A stretch of 64,000 nt of DNA from Okeania sp. KiyG1 (lineage in GTDB: Bacteria > Cyanobacteriota > Cyanobacteriia > Cyanobacteriales > Microcoleaceae): the NCBI RefSeq assembly GCF_014132355.1, contig NZ_BLZO01000188.1:1-64000 (forward strand). The letters run 5' to 3'. This document shows, piece by piece, positions 55,580 through 64,000 of this stretch. A program made the translations under genes and the position numbers. The notes beneath the pieces are model-generated. The model did no database searches and was not told the origin of the DNA. It saw nothing but the letters and a program-made list of their open reading frames with translations. Position 1 is the stretch's first letter. Each line of letters opens with the position of its first letter.

Positions 55580-57553
55580 ATGATACATCTACAAAGCCAA
55601 CAAGAGCTGGTGAGAATTCTTCAAGTCCAGCTACAGCAAGAACAAGAACGTCTAGAAGACATGAGTAATGCGGATACAAAAATTTCCGCATTAACAGGAG
55701 AGTTGGCTCCAATACTCGAAAAGTATCCCGTATATCGAGCCGATGTTGCCGAGCAACTCGGATTAATCTTACCAACATTACCGTCACCAACACTGCGAGT
55801 AATTGAAATAGTTGATGGCGATTATCGAAAAGACGAACAAAAAAATGTAGTCTCGGACACAAAACCCTCAAAATATACCGAAAGTAGTAATTGTCTAGAT
55901 GATAATAGTCTAGACAATCAGACAGAACTGCCTGCAACAGAGAACGCATCAAAAGATGTTGATGTAACTTGGTACAACTCCATCAGTGGAGAAGTAAGTG
56001 CAGGGAACGAACGAAGGTATTTTCGGGTACTTTGGAACAACAAACAAAATCAACATCAAGTAGGTCTCAAAAAATCTGAATCCGCCAAGAGGTGGAGTAA
56101 AGATATCAATCCCACTACTCAACCCTTAATAGATAGGGTGGAGAAAGAATTCAAACTAGGAAAACCTGCTGAAAATTTTCGACAGAAATTGTACGAAGCA
56201 GCAGAGGAAGTAGGAGGTAAGTTTACTGCTTCTTTATGTAATTTAGGTACTTCCGGCACTTTCCATCTAAATGAAACTTTTGGCGTTTTTCAGATCGAGA
56301 ATGAAGATATCGAGGTAGGTCATAACGACGGTAACTTTTGGTATATCCGTCCTGGTCGCAACAAAGTTTACTGTTCTGGCGACCTTCTTGCCTTTGCTGA
56401 AATATTGAAAGGTATAAAAACGGATATAGTTTTAGCGGAGCAGAAATCAAAAGATAGCATAACTCCTCAGCTTAAGGCAGCAGAAAATACCCAAATAGAC
56501 ACTGCTGAGATAGTAGATGTAGCTACGGTTCCTACTGTCACTTGGTACAACAGCAGTACCGGAGAAGTAAAAAAAGGTTCTTTTAAAAGGTATTTCCGGA
56601 TAATTCCGGACGATATCAAAGATGAGCATGAAATCAAGTTTAAACAAAAAACCAACTCAGGAAACTGGATTCAACCAGATAACTCTACTAAACTATTTGC
56701 GGAGGCTATCTGGGAAGAATTCAAAGCAGGTAAACCCGATGCAGTAGAAGCCATTCTACAGAGATTGTACAATGTGCCAGAAAAAGTAGGAGGTAAGTTT
56801 GTCAAAAGTCATTCAAGCTGTACTGTAGGTAAGTTGGGCACTTCTTATATCCCAAATCAAGAAAGTATTGAAGTAGGCTATAACGACGGTAGTTATTGGT
56901 ATTTTCGTCCTGGGTATGAAAAAGTTTACTATTCGGGAGATGTTCATGAGTTTGCTGAAATCTTAACAGGTTTAGTAAAAAAAGAGCCACCAATATCCAA
57001 TTCTTCAAAAATAGAAACAGCTAAACCAAAATCCTCAGACTGTTGGTACACACCACCAGAGATTGTTGAATTAGTAGAACTTGTGTTAGGAAAAATAGAC
57101 CTAGACCCCTGTTCTGACGACGGAAAACACATACCAGCAAAATACCACAAAACCATAAGAGAAGATGGACTTGCTTGTGTATGGTTTGGGAAAGTATTCA
57201 TCAACCCACCCTATAGCTGTCCTGGTAAATGGATAGAGAAACTGATTTCAGAAGTTAATGACAGTAACGTCACAGAAGCGATCGCTCTCTTGCCAGCATC
57301 AACAGATACTAAATGGTTTAAACCACTGTGGAATCAACCCATCTGTTTTTGGAAAGGAAGGATTAAATTCCTAGACGTTAATTACCAACCAAAACTACCC
57401 GCACGTCAGTCACATTGTCTAGTCTATTGGGGAGAAAATATAGAGAAATTTAGACAAGTATTTTCTCAGTTTGGAGAAGTAAAGTTACCAACAAAAAACG
57501 AATCTACACAGGTTGAAGTTGAAGTTGACCCCAAAGAAGTAGAAAAACATTAA
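55580..57553 (+). CDS. Giant modular protein, N-terminal part with Dam-type adenine methyltransferase, copy 2 (intact frame)
   Basis: 657 codons, uninterrupted because the A-run at 55839-55845 has seven A. Order: coiled coil 1-62, linker, WY-type modules 129-278 and 320-466, methyltransferase 487-634. In the last, WYTPPEIVELVE, DLDPCSDDGKHIPAKYH, INPPYS (542-547) and LLPASTDTKWF match phage Dam-type N6-adenine methyltransferases. The stop lies right after A5 at 57543-57547; one more A would read through into the next frame (EKTLTLTERITPLLL). Confidence 0.8.
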   Translation: MIHLQSQQELVRILQVQLQQEQERLEDMSNADTKISALTGELAPILEKYPVYRADVAEQLGLILPTLPSPTLRVIEIVDGDYRKDEQKNVVSDTKPSKYTESSNCLDDNSLDNQTELPATENASKDVDVTWYNSISGEVSAGNERRYFRVLWNNKQNQHQVGLKKSESAKRWSKDINPTTQPLIDRVEKEFKLGKPAENFRQKLYEAAEEVGGKFTASLCNLGTSGTFHLNETFGVFQIENEDIEVGHNDGNFWYIRPGRNKVYCSGDLLAFAEILKGIKTDIVLAEQKSKDSITPQLKAAENTQIDTAEIVDVATVPTVTWYNSSTGEVKKGSFKRYFRIIPDDIKDEHEIKFKQKTNSGNWIQPDNSTKLFAEAIWEEFKAGKPDAVEAILQRLYNVPEKVGGKFVKSHSSCTVGKLGTSYIPNQESIEVGYNDGSYWYFRPGYEKVYYSGDVHEFAEILTGLVKKEPPISNSSKIETAKPKSSDCWYTPPEIVELVELVLGKIDLDPCSDDGKHIPAKYHKTIREDGLACVWFGKVFINPPYSCPGKWIEKLISEVNDSNVTEAIALLPASTDTKWFKPLWNQPICFWKGRIKFLDVNYQPKLPARQSHCLVYWGENIEKFRQVFSQFGEVKLPTKNESTQVEVEVDPKEVEKH

Positions 57554-60500
57554 CACTCACAGAAAGAATCACACCATTACTATTAGAAAATTGGGTAATA
57601 AAAACCATAGATAATAATCAAATATTTATCTACTCATCAGACACACAAAACAGTAGTAATTGGGTAAAAGTAACTGATATTTCTCACACAGAACATGGGA
57701 AAACCTTCCCCTTCCTAGTCTCCCACGAAACCCGATTTATCAACGATGTCAAGACGATAGAAGAAGCGATCGAAAGAGCAACTTGGTGGTTTGACTGCCC
57801 TATCATTGACAACCTTGAATTGTTGATGGACACCATTAACAGTTACGACACGGACTTACTTAAAATAACTAGGGAAGAAAACTCAAACACAGCTCATATC
57901 CTGTCGGGAGAAAATCAATTAGGCACAATCTTTCTCAAAAGCAATGATACGTTAGAAATTCCAGAACGCGAATACCACCTACTCGAAGACTTGTACAGCA
58001 TCGACATAGGTACTTTAATCGAAGACATCGAAAAACAAAAGCTAGGTAATTATCGTGATTATCTAACAGGAGTAAGTAGTTTAGAACAAGAATTGAACCA
58101 TCTAGACACTCTCCAAAATGCACTCCACTGCCTCTCTAATCATTTGAATTTCATCGTCATCCGTCAAGGAGAAATATTTAAAGCTTACAACGGTAAAGAA
58201 TGGTTAGAAAATTACTTAGGCTCCGTCAAAGTTAATGATTTAGAAATCAAACCAGACGAAGAGTTGATTAATAATCTATTAGAACAATATTCATTTCTAC
58301 TCAATCAACTAACCATTGATATTATCAAAGGTGAACAATCAATTGAAATAGAAAATTACATCATCACTTCGGAACCCATCAAAGAATTACTAATTAAAGA
58401 AACCTGGAATGAACAAGACTTGGAAACTGCCAATAATCTACTCAATAAACTTGTAGAATCAACTCCACCCTGGAACGAATTGACAGAAACTATACGCCAT
58501 AAACATCAAAAAATATTTGAAAAGGACCCCGAACAAACTGATGATAATGACACTAATAATGGAGGCTCCATTACTCCGACTCCCTCTCCCAAAAACCCTA
58601 ACAATAATGGCAGTCAGACAATTGAATCAACAAAAGAAGAATTAGACACATTATTTTCAGCAATCCAATCATACCAAACCGACTTAAACATTCAAAAAAA
58701 CAACAACAAATTAACCTTCTATCAACAGAAATACAGACTAGGTTCTGTCGAACTAAATCCAAATAAATTAGTAGCAGAAGAAGGCTTAATAGCAAACCTC
58801 AAAATCTCCTACGGAATCGACATCAAAGGTTTAATTGAATCGATAGAATTCGCATCACTTGATAATTGCTTTGAACTAGACCCATTCGAGCATATTGGCA
58901 AAAGTAATCCAGCCATCTTTATCCCTGGATGCGTCGTCGCTCCCACTTGGAAAGAGGGACGCGGACTACAAGGAGTACTACAGTTAGTCAATGGACAAGT
59001 AGCCACTATTCAATGGCTGAACTCCTTAGACCACGGGGATAATGTGCCAGAACAAGTAAACATTGGTTTGCTCCGTTATATTGCAGCTCAACAGACAGCT
59101 AAAAATGACAGCCTTCACACTGAAGCATTAAGCGATGAACCCACAGCAGAAAACTTTGCTGCACTGAAATTTGGCGGTCTGATAGCAGCAACTACTGTTA
59201 ACAACACTAATACCAACAAAGAAAACTCAGAAGTCGTTGAAAATACTACTGCTTCTAGCTTTCCTGATGACAACGAAGACCTAATCTGGGAAGACCTGAC
59301 CTGGATGGATGCCATCAAAGTAAAACTCGAAAAGCTCGAAGGTTTTACGGTAAGCCATGATGAGGTAGACCTCACTGCATGGCATTACGGTACAAAAGTA
59401 GGTAGCATCCACCACAACGAGGAAAACGAACTAGAAATAGAACAAAAATTAATTGGTGAACTGGCTAAATATAACTTCGACCTAGAAGCATTTTTAGTAA
59501 ATCTTAATATCCCCTATAAGTTCTATCACCTCAAACCAGTCGTCATCACACCAACAACCGAACGCTCTGATCTTCAAACCTCTGAACAGGAATCTAGCAG
59601 TGAGCAAAAAATGACAAAAAAGCCTCCAGTAGAGGAATTAAACTATCAAGTAAATGGCAAAAGTATCAGCTTCGGTTTAACCCTACCACAGCTACTATCA
59701 GAACAAAAAACAGTCACGCGGAGGATGTGGAAAGATAGCTACGCCAAACGCTTCCTTAATGACTGGAATGCCAGACCGGGAGAGTTTCTCTACCCTGCAC
59801 TAACGAAAAGCTATCGAGTTGGTGGTAAGCAAGTTGGTTACATCAAACTCACCCATCAACCTTACCAAGAAAAATTAGCCGATATACCCACTTCTGACTT
59901 AGCAGCAGAAGGTTTTCCAGAACTATCACGCGCAGAATTCATCAACAAATTCTTTGATGGTAACGACCAACAAATAGCATGGGTAATTCGGTTTGATTTT
60001 ATCCCTAATAAGGAAAAGCCTGAAAATAACGCAGAGCAAATAGGTGAAAACTCACCATTACCATTAGACCTGCTCGACCAAATGACTGCTGTATTTGATG
60101 GGTTAGAGAGCATCCGTACCTCTCGCTCTGGAAACGTACTTTGGTTTTACCGTGGGTCTGAAAACCTCTATCCCTGTTCAATGAAAACCTTTGATGATAA
60201 TACTTCCACACTTTTCCCTACTGTCAAGTTGAACGACAAAATGAAAGAACTATATGGTATTGATATAGATCGAGTCTGTTATGACTTAGAAACAGGTAAA
60301 GAGGTTAATATCAATAATTATATTGACCATAGCGTTTTGGAGCAAACAATTAAAGACAGCCACAAAAACAATGATACTATCACTTGGCAAGACTTATTAA
60401 ATAATGCTGCCTACTTAGATATTACTGATAGTCAAACTTCTGATGAGTTGAACACATCCACAACCACAGAACAGTCACAGACCAATACAGAAGAACATCC

Positions 60501-60765
60501 TGAAAGACTACATTGGCTCAAAGACACATCAATGTTTAACCGTAGTGAGACTTACATAGTTTGGAACGGAACGCAGAAATGCGGGAAAATCAACCTTTGC
60601 AATAAAAGCAAAAACAAAGCAGGATTTGGCAAATGGTACGTCAGTCCCAACGTTTTCGGACCATACTACGACACCATCGAAAAAGCAGCGACAGCGTGTT
60701 GGCAAGACTTTATTTCCCAAAATGCTGAACAGACGGCAACACAAGAAGACTTAATACCTTTCTAA
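57550..60765 (+). CDS. Giant modular protein, C-terminal part with ASCH-like domain, copy 2
   Basis: Identical to 3103-6318. Usual starts in frame are TTG 57820 and ATG 57826, but the ~270 bp before them also code convincingly (WVIKTIDNNQIFIYSSDTQ, FINDVKTIEEAIERATWWF), a WY-type module. This argues that it is translated as an extension of the methyltransferase frame rather than from TTG/ATG. Confidence 0.7.
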   Translation, partial: LTLTERITPLLLENWVIKTIDNNQIFIYSSDTQNSSNWVKVTDISHTEHGKTFPFLVSHETRFINDVKTIEEAIERATWWFDCPIIDNLELLMDTINSYDTDLLKITREENSNTAHILSGENQLGTIFLKSNDTLEIPEREYHLLEDLYSIDIGTLIEDIEKQKLGNYRDYLTGVSSLEQELNHLDTLQNALHCLSNHLNFIVIRQGEIFKAYNGKEWLENYLGSVKVNDLEIKPDEELINNLLEQYSFLLNQLTIDIIKGEQSIEIENYIITSEPIKELLIKETWNEQDLETANNLLNKLVESTPPWNELTETIRHKHQKIFEKDPEQTDDNDTNNGGSITPTPSPKNPNNNGSQTIESTKEELDTLFSAIQSYQTDLNIQKNNNKLTFYQQKYRLGSVELNPNKLVAEEGLIANLKISYGIDIKGLIESIEFASLDNCFELDPFEHIGKSNPAIFIPGCVVAPTWKEGRGLQGVLQLVNGQVATIQWLNSLDHGDNVPEQVNIGLLRYIAAQQTAKNDSLHTEALSDEPTAENFAALKFGGLIAATTVNNTNTNKENSEVVENTTASSFPDDNEDLIWEDLTWMDAIKVKLEKLEGFTVSHDEVDLTAWHYGTKVGSIHHNEENELEIEQKLIGELAKYNFDLEAFLVNLNIPYKFYHLKPVVITPTTERSDLQTSEQESSSEQKMTKKPPVEELNYQVNGKSISFGLTLPQLLSEQKTVTRRMWKDSYAKRFLNDWNARPGEFLYPALTKSYRVGGKQVGYIKLTHQPYQEKLADIPTSDLAAEGFPELSRAEFINKFFDGNDQQIAWVIRFDFIPNKEKPENNAEQIGENSPLPLDLLDQMTAVFDGLESIRTSRSGNVLWFYRGSENLYPCSMKTFDDNTSTLFPTVKLNDKMKELYGIDIDRVCYDLETGKEVNINNYIDHSVLEQTIKDSHKNNDTITWQDLLNNAAYLDITDSQTSDELNTSTTTEQSQTNTEEHPERLHWLKDTSMFNRSETYIVWNGTQKCGKINLCNKSKNKAGFGKWYVSPNVFGPYYDTIEKAATACWQDFISQNAEQTATQEDLIPF

Positions 60766-60814
60766 AACAATTAATAATTAACAATTAATAATTAATAATT
60801 AGGAATTAAAAATC

Positions 60815-61172
60815 ATGGAAAAAATAATGTAATCCAAAACAAATCTTTCAAATTTGCACTACGAATAGTTAAGTTATCACAATATCTAAACCAGGATAAA
60901 AAGAGTATGTTTTATCAAAACAAATACTTCGGAGTGGTACAGCAATTGGTGCTTTAGTGCGTGAATCTGAATATGCGGAAAGCCGTGCTGACTTTGTGCA
61001 TCAACTGCGGATTGCCATCAAAGAAGCTAACGAAACGCAATATTGGTTAGAGCTATTACATCAAGCTGATTACATTAATAAAAAAGGTTTTAAATCAATT
61101 AATCAAGACTGTATTGAAGTCATAAAAATCTTAATCGCAATCATCAAATCAACAACAAAAAATAATTATTAA
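60815..61172 (+). CDS. Four-helix-bundle (S23/IVP-type) protein, copy 2, doubly frame-broken
   Basis: Same ORF as 6368-6726. In addition to the start-region A6, the run at 60898-60902 has five A rather than six, so even the N-terminal helix is out of frame. The readable part starts at GTG 60957 (MRESEYAES). Confidence 0.55.
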
Positions 61173-61218
61173 TTGTTAATTACTAATTGTTAATTATTAA
61201 CAGGAGTGCCAAAGTCAA

Positions 61219-62162
61219 ATGAATCCACATTTTATTAACAATACCAACGTCAACAACAATTCCGACAACACGACAGAAACAGAATCACAACAATGTATGA
61301 GTGATAGCGTTACCAAATCTTATAACACCTTTTCCGGTGACGAGCATCTACCCGAAGGCCATATAACAACCCATCCCTTTAGTCTTACTCTAGAGGAACT
61401 TTCAAGCTTGCTTAACAATGGCCAGGAATCCAGTGAAAGTGTAACTACGAAACCAGAGGCAATTTCTCAAAACCTACGAGTCACCCACCATCAGGATTGT
61501 AGCGGTTCCACAGAGGACTCTAGGGAACTGTCACAGTCCAAACCAGCAGAAAACAGTGAATGCCTCAATCAATCAACAATCCCTGGCCTAATTCAAGATG
61601 GCCTACCAAAACAAAAAAAATCTGAAACTCTACAAACCAGACTTAATCAGGACTCTAGGGTTTCTACTGAGTACTCTATAGAAAAATCTCCCAACAAACC
61701 AGTTGGGGGCAGTAGAAAAAACAACAAATCCACATCTGTTGGCCAATTATCTGATAGTCCAATTAATTGTGAAAAAGCTCAACTTCTGAAAACTTTACCA
61801 AACAAAGACTCTAGGGTTTCTACTGAGTACTCTATAGAAAAATCTCCCAACAAACCAGTTGGGGGCAGTGGATGGCTTCATAAATACACAAAATTAATCG
61901 AAACAAAGACTGGAGTTGTTGAATATCCCCGTGTCAAAGAAGGTCAACGTTCTCAATACAATCCTAAACACTGGTATTGGAACTACTGCTGGCATAAGAA
62001 AGGGAAAAACGGTAAACCTTTGTACAAAAAGGGCAAAGCAGTAGTCTCCTCAGTCGGATGTCCGATCAAAAGGTAAGAGCAGCTAGTAGTGCGATCGCTG
62101 CCAAACTACCACATCGCCAAATTTTAGAAATAATCAAAGGCGACAACTCCCCACCCACATAG
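61219..62162 (+). CDS. Tandem-repeat protein with basic C-terminal domain, copy 2
   Basis: Open from ATG 61219 to 62076 (285 codons), with one full and one partial 52-residue unit (61651-61869) and then the basic domain GWLHKYTKLIETKTG...HWYWNYCWHKKG. It confirms that the early stop in copy 1 is due to the short A-run. The frame after the stop continues as VRAASSAIAAKLPHRQILEII to 62162. Confidence 0.65.
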
Positions 62163-62231
62163 ACTTTCACCATTATACATCTTAATACAACAACCCATCA
62201 CTTCTGAAAATTTTTTAATCACTGAAAACTT

Positions 62232-63900
62232 ATGAATTTACCATCAGTAGCATCTCAAACAAAACTGCTGCAACCCTCATTGTTACAGCAGCATACTCAA
62301 AAACCTGGAAGAAGATCAACAATTATCTCTAAACCTCATTATAGCATCATCACAAATTCCCCAACTCAGAGATTACCAGCTCCAAGTTATTGACGATCTA
62401 TACAAGTTCATCAAGCACAACCACCGCCGAATATTAATTGTCGCCCCTACTGGAGCAGGGAAAACTATAATTGCTGCTTCCTTCATACATCAAGAATATT
62501 CCAGTGGTAAAACTATATTGTTCATCGTTCATCGTGATGTGCTTATCAAGCAAACACTAAATAAATTTGCTAACTTCGGCATTGAATGTGGAGTCATTGC
62601 TGGAGGCTACAAAGAAACTCGCTCTGCCAAAGTTCAGATAGCCAGCGCACAAACTCTCAGTCGAAGGAAAATCAATTGGTTTGCTCCTGACATTGTATTA
62701 ATAGATGAAGCACATCAAACCGCCTGGAACAAAGTAGTAAAGAGACAATTAGAAAATTACCAAGGTGAATTTGGCAATACCACCTTTATAGGTCTCACCG
62801 CTACTCCCTGGAGACTTTCAAAACGAGAAGCAATGTCAGACCTATTCGATACCCTCATTGCAGCTCCAACTCCAGGCGAACTTATCCTCAAAGGATACTT
62901 GACACCCCCAATTTACTACAGTGTTGATGGTGCTGACCTCAAAGGAGTGCGGACTGTAGCAGGTGATTATGATAACTCTGAGTTAGTAGTACGTTGCAAT
63001 GTGCCAAAGGTCGTCGAAACTCTAGTCTCCGAATGGAAGCGATTAGCCAACGGTAGATTAACCATTGGCTTTGCTGTAAATGTAGCACACGCAAAAGCGA
63101 TCGCCACTGCCTTCAATCAAGCTGGCATCCCCGCAGCAAGTGTAGACGGCACCATGCCCACAAAAATGCGAGAAGTAATTTATTCACAATTACAATCAGG
63201 ACTCATCAAAGTCTTAGCAAGTTGTGAGGCATTGGGAGAAGGTTTTGATGTCCCTGCCATTTCTTGCGTTTTATTATGTCGTCCCACTAAATCTAAGGCT
63301 AAGGCATGGCAACAGATAGGCCGTGCAGCAAGACGCTTTAAGGGTAAACATGACTTCTTAATTCTAGACCAAGCAGGGATAATCGCACGATTTGGTTTCA
63401 TTGAGGATACCACAATATTTACCCTGGGGAAATCCGACAACACCCCCACTGGTGTAGCTCCCACAAAAATTTGTCCGAGTTGTAACGCCATAAATCGCAA
63501 TTTCGACAAGGTGTGTAGCTGTTGTGGCTATCAATATCCAGCAGCACCATTACCTAAACTTTTACCTACTCAAGAGTTCAAACTATTACGCTGCACGGCA
63601 GATAAGGTCAAGCAATATCGCCATTACCATGAACTGCTCACAGAAGCTTACCATCGAGGACTAAAATCTAATTGGGCAGATAAACAATACCAAATTCATT
63701 ATGGATACTGGCCTCCCTACAAATGGATGCACGGTGCCATATTTGGTTCGCAACCTACTGTGGCTGACAAAGTTGCGTATCAAAAATATTTACTCCGCCT
63801 GATGAAAGCCGACGGTCAGTGCATAGGTTGGGTTGAACACCACATGAAGATGATTTTTGGCGATCAAACATCCGTTCCGCTCCGCGATAACTATGTTTAG
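62232..63900 (+). CDS. SF2 DEAH-type helicase with zinc ribbon, copy 2
   Basis: Identical to 7941-9609, including the A5 run that separates ATG 62232 from the helicase frame. Motif I (APTGAGKT) lies before the first in-frame TTG at 62518, so the longer, frame-corrected gene is the functional one. Confidence 0.75.
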
Positions 63901-63935
63901 CTACGCTATCGCGTGTGAAGATAAGGCTTGAAAAG

Positions 63936-63966
63936 AAAAAAAACTACGGGACTAACACCCCCGTAG
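63936..63966 (-). terminator. Rep-leader hairpin, second copy
   Basis: CTACGGG (63944-63950) and CCCGTAG (63960-63966) with the A-run at 63936-63943, identical to 9645-9675. The window ends 34 bp later, before a second rep could be seen. Confidence 0.45.
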
Positions 63967-64000
63967 AGAAAACAAACAAAAATGAAAAAACTTATGAACA

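Larger units (their letters stand above)
54447..64000 (+). repeat. Right copy of ~9.6-kb long direct repeat
   Basis: Matches 1-9709 to the very last base of the window. Differences beyond the first ~395 bp are: C5/C4 near 845, A6/A7 at 1393, A6/A5 at 6451, and one fewer 155-bp tandem unit. Whether it goes on into a second rep gene cannot be seen here. Confidence 0.95.

Noticed and set aside
1-64000. tRNA, rRNA or riboswitch genes
   Set aside because: No cloverleaf-like or conserved rRNA/riboswitch segments were recognised on either strand by eye; a covariance search could not be run.

Overview
The window looks like plasmid DNA from a cyanobacterium, probably filamentous. It is AT-rich, carries at least fifteen HIP1 octamers (GCGATCGC), has intergenic TTAATTATTAATT and heptamer repeats, and encodes a large CyRepA1-like replication protein, a relaxase, a partition locus, a tyrosine recombinase and many transposase genes. 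No rRNA, tRNA or core metabolic gene was seen. The genus cannot be told from sequence alone.

Layout. (1) 1-9709 and 54447-64000 are the same ~9.6-kb block in direct orientation, about 54.3-54.4 kb apart. The simplest reading is a ~54-kb circular plasmid whose contig runs past its own start, but the first ~395 bp of the two copies differ by real-looking, mostly synonymous substitutions, so a true duplication or a second related replicon is not excluded. The block holds two helix-turn-helix proteins, a very large modular protein (coiled coil, two WY-type repeats, Dam-type adenine methyltransferase, repeated YxIDL-type modules, ASCH-like domain), a four-helix-bundle S23-type ORF, a tandem-repeat protein and an SF2 helicase. 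(2) 9.6-13.8 kb: Rep (primase-polymerase + CHC2 zinc finger + helicase + HTH) with a short leader ORF and a hairpin that looks like a terminator for an antisense RNA. (3) 13.8-19.5 kb: unrecognised cargo, two genes sharing a duplicated promoter/operator, an Rpn-type nuclease pseudogene and a MITE-like element. (4) 20.3-21.6 kb: TnpB pseudogene. (5) 21.7-25.8 kb: co-directional operon ending in a membrane-anchored VirD4/FtsK-like ATPase. (6) 26.6-30.3 kb: reverse-strand operon with a 2OG-Fe(II) oxygenase and two proteins built from the same modules as the giant methyltransferase protein. (7) 30.5-36 kb: ribbon-helix-helix regulators, an AbiEii-like nucleotidyltransferase, a secreted endonuclease I, a recombinase and gene remnants. 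(8) 36-41.8 kb: membrane PD-(D/E)XK protein and two DDE insertion sequences, each with a homologous divergent accessory gene. (9) 42-45.6 kb: ParM-like/ParR-like partition genes with 11-bp centromere-like iterons, followed by a ParA-like ATPase and a DUF6753-like membrane protein. (10) 46-47.6 kb: two-component pair. (11) 47.8-52.7 kb: second TnpB pseudogene, relaxase, an IS1-family element fused in frame to the relaxase reading frame, and a truncated ATPase. (12) 53-54.2 kb: two RHH-type regulators.

Caution on gene integrity. At least eighteen reading frames are broken exactly at short homopolymers (most would be restored by one extra A or T), and six more sites carry in-frame stops. The homopolymer pattern is what uncorrected long-read sequence gives, so I describe those genes as single genes with an apparent break rather than as many short ORFs; the in-frame stops could be real decay. 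Together the cargo suggests a mobilizable, stably partitioned plasmid whose most unusual content is the modular methyltransferase/ASCH protein and its relatives in the oxygenase operon.
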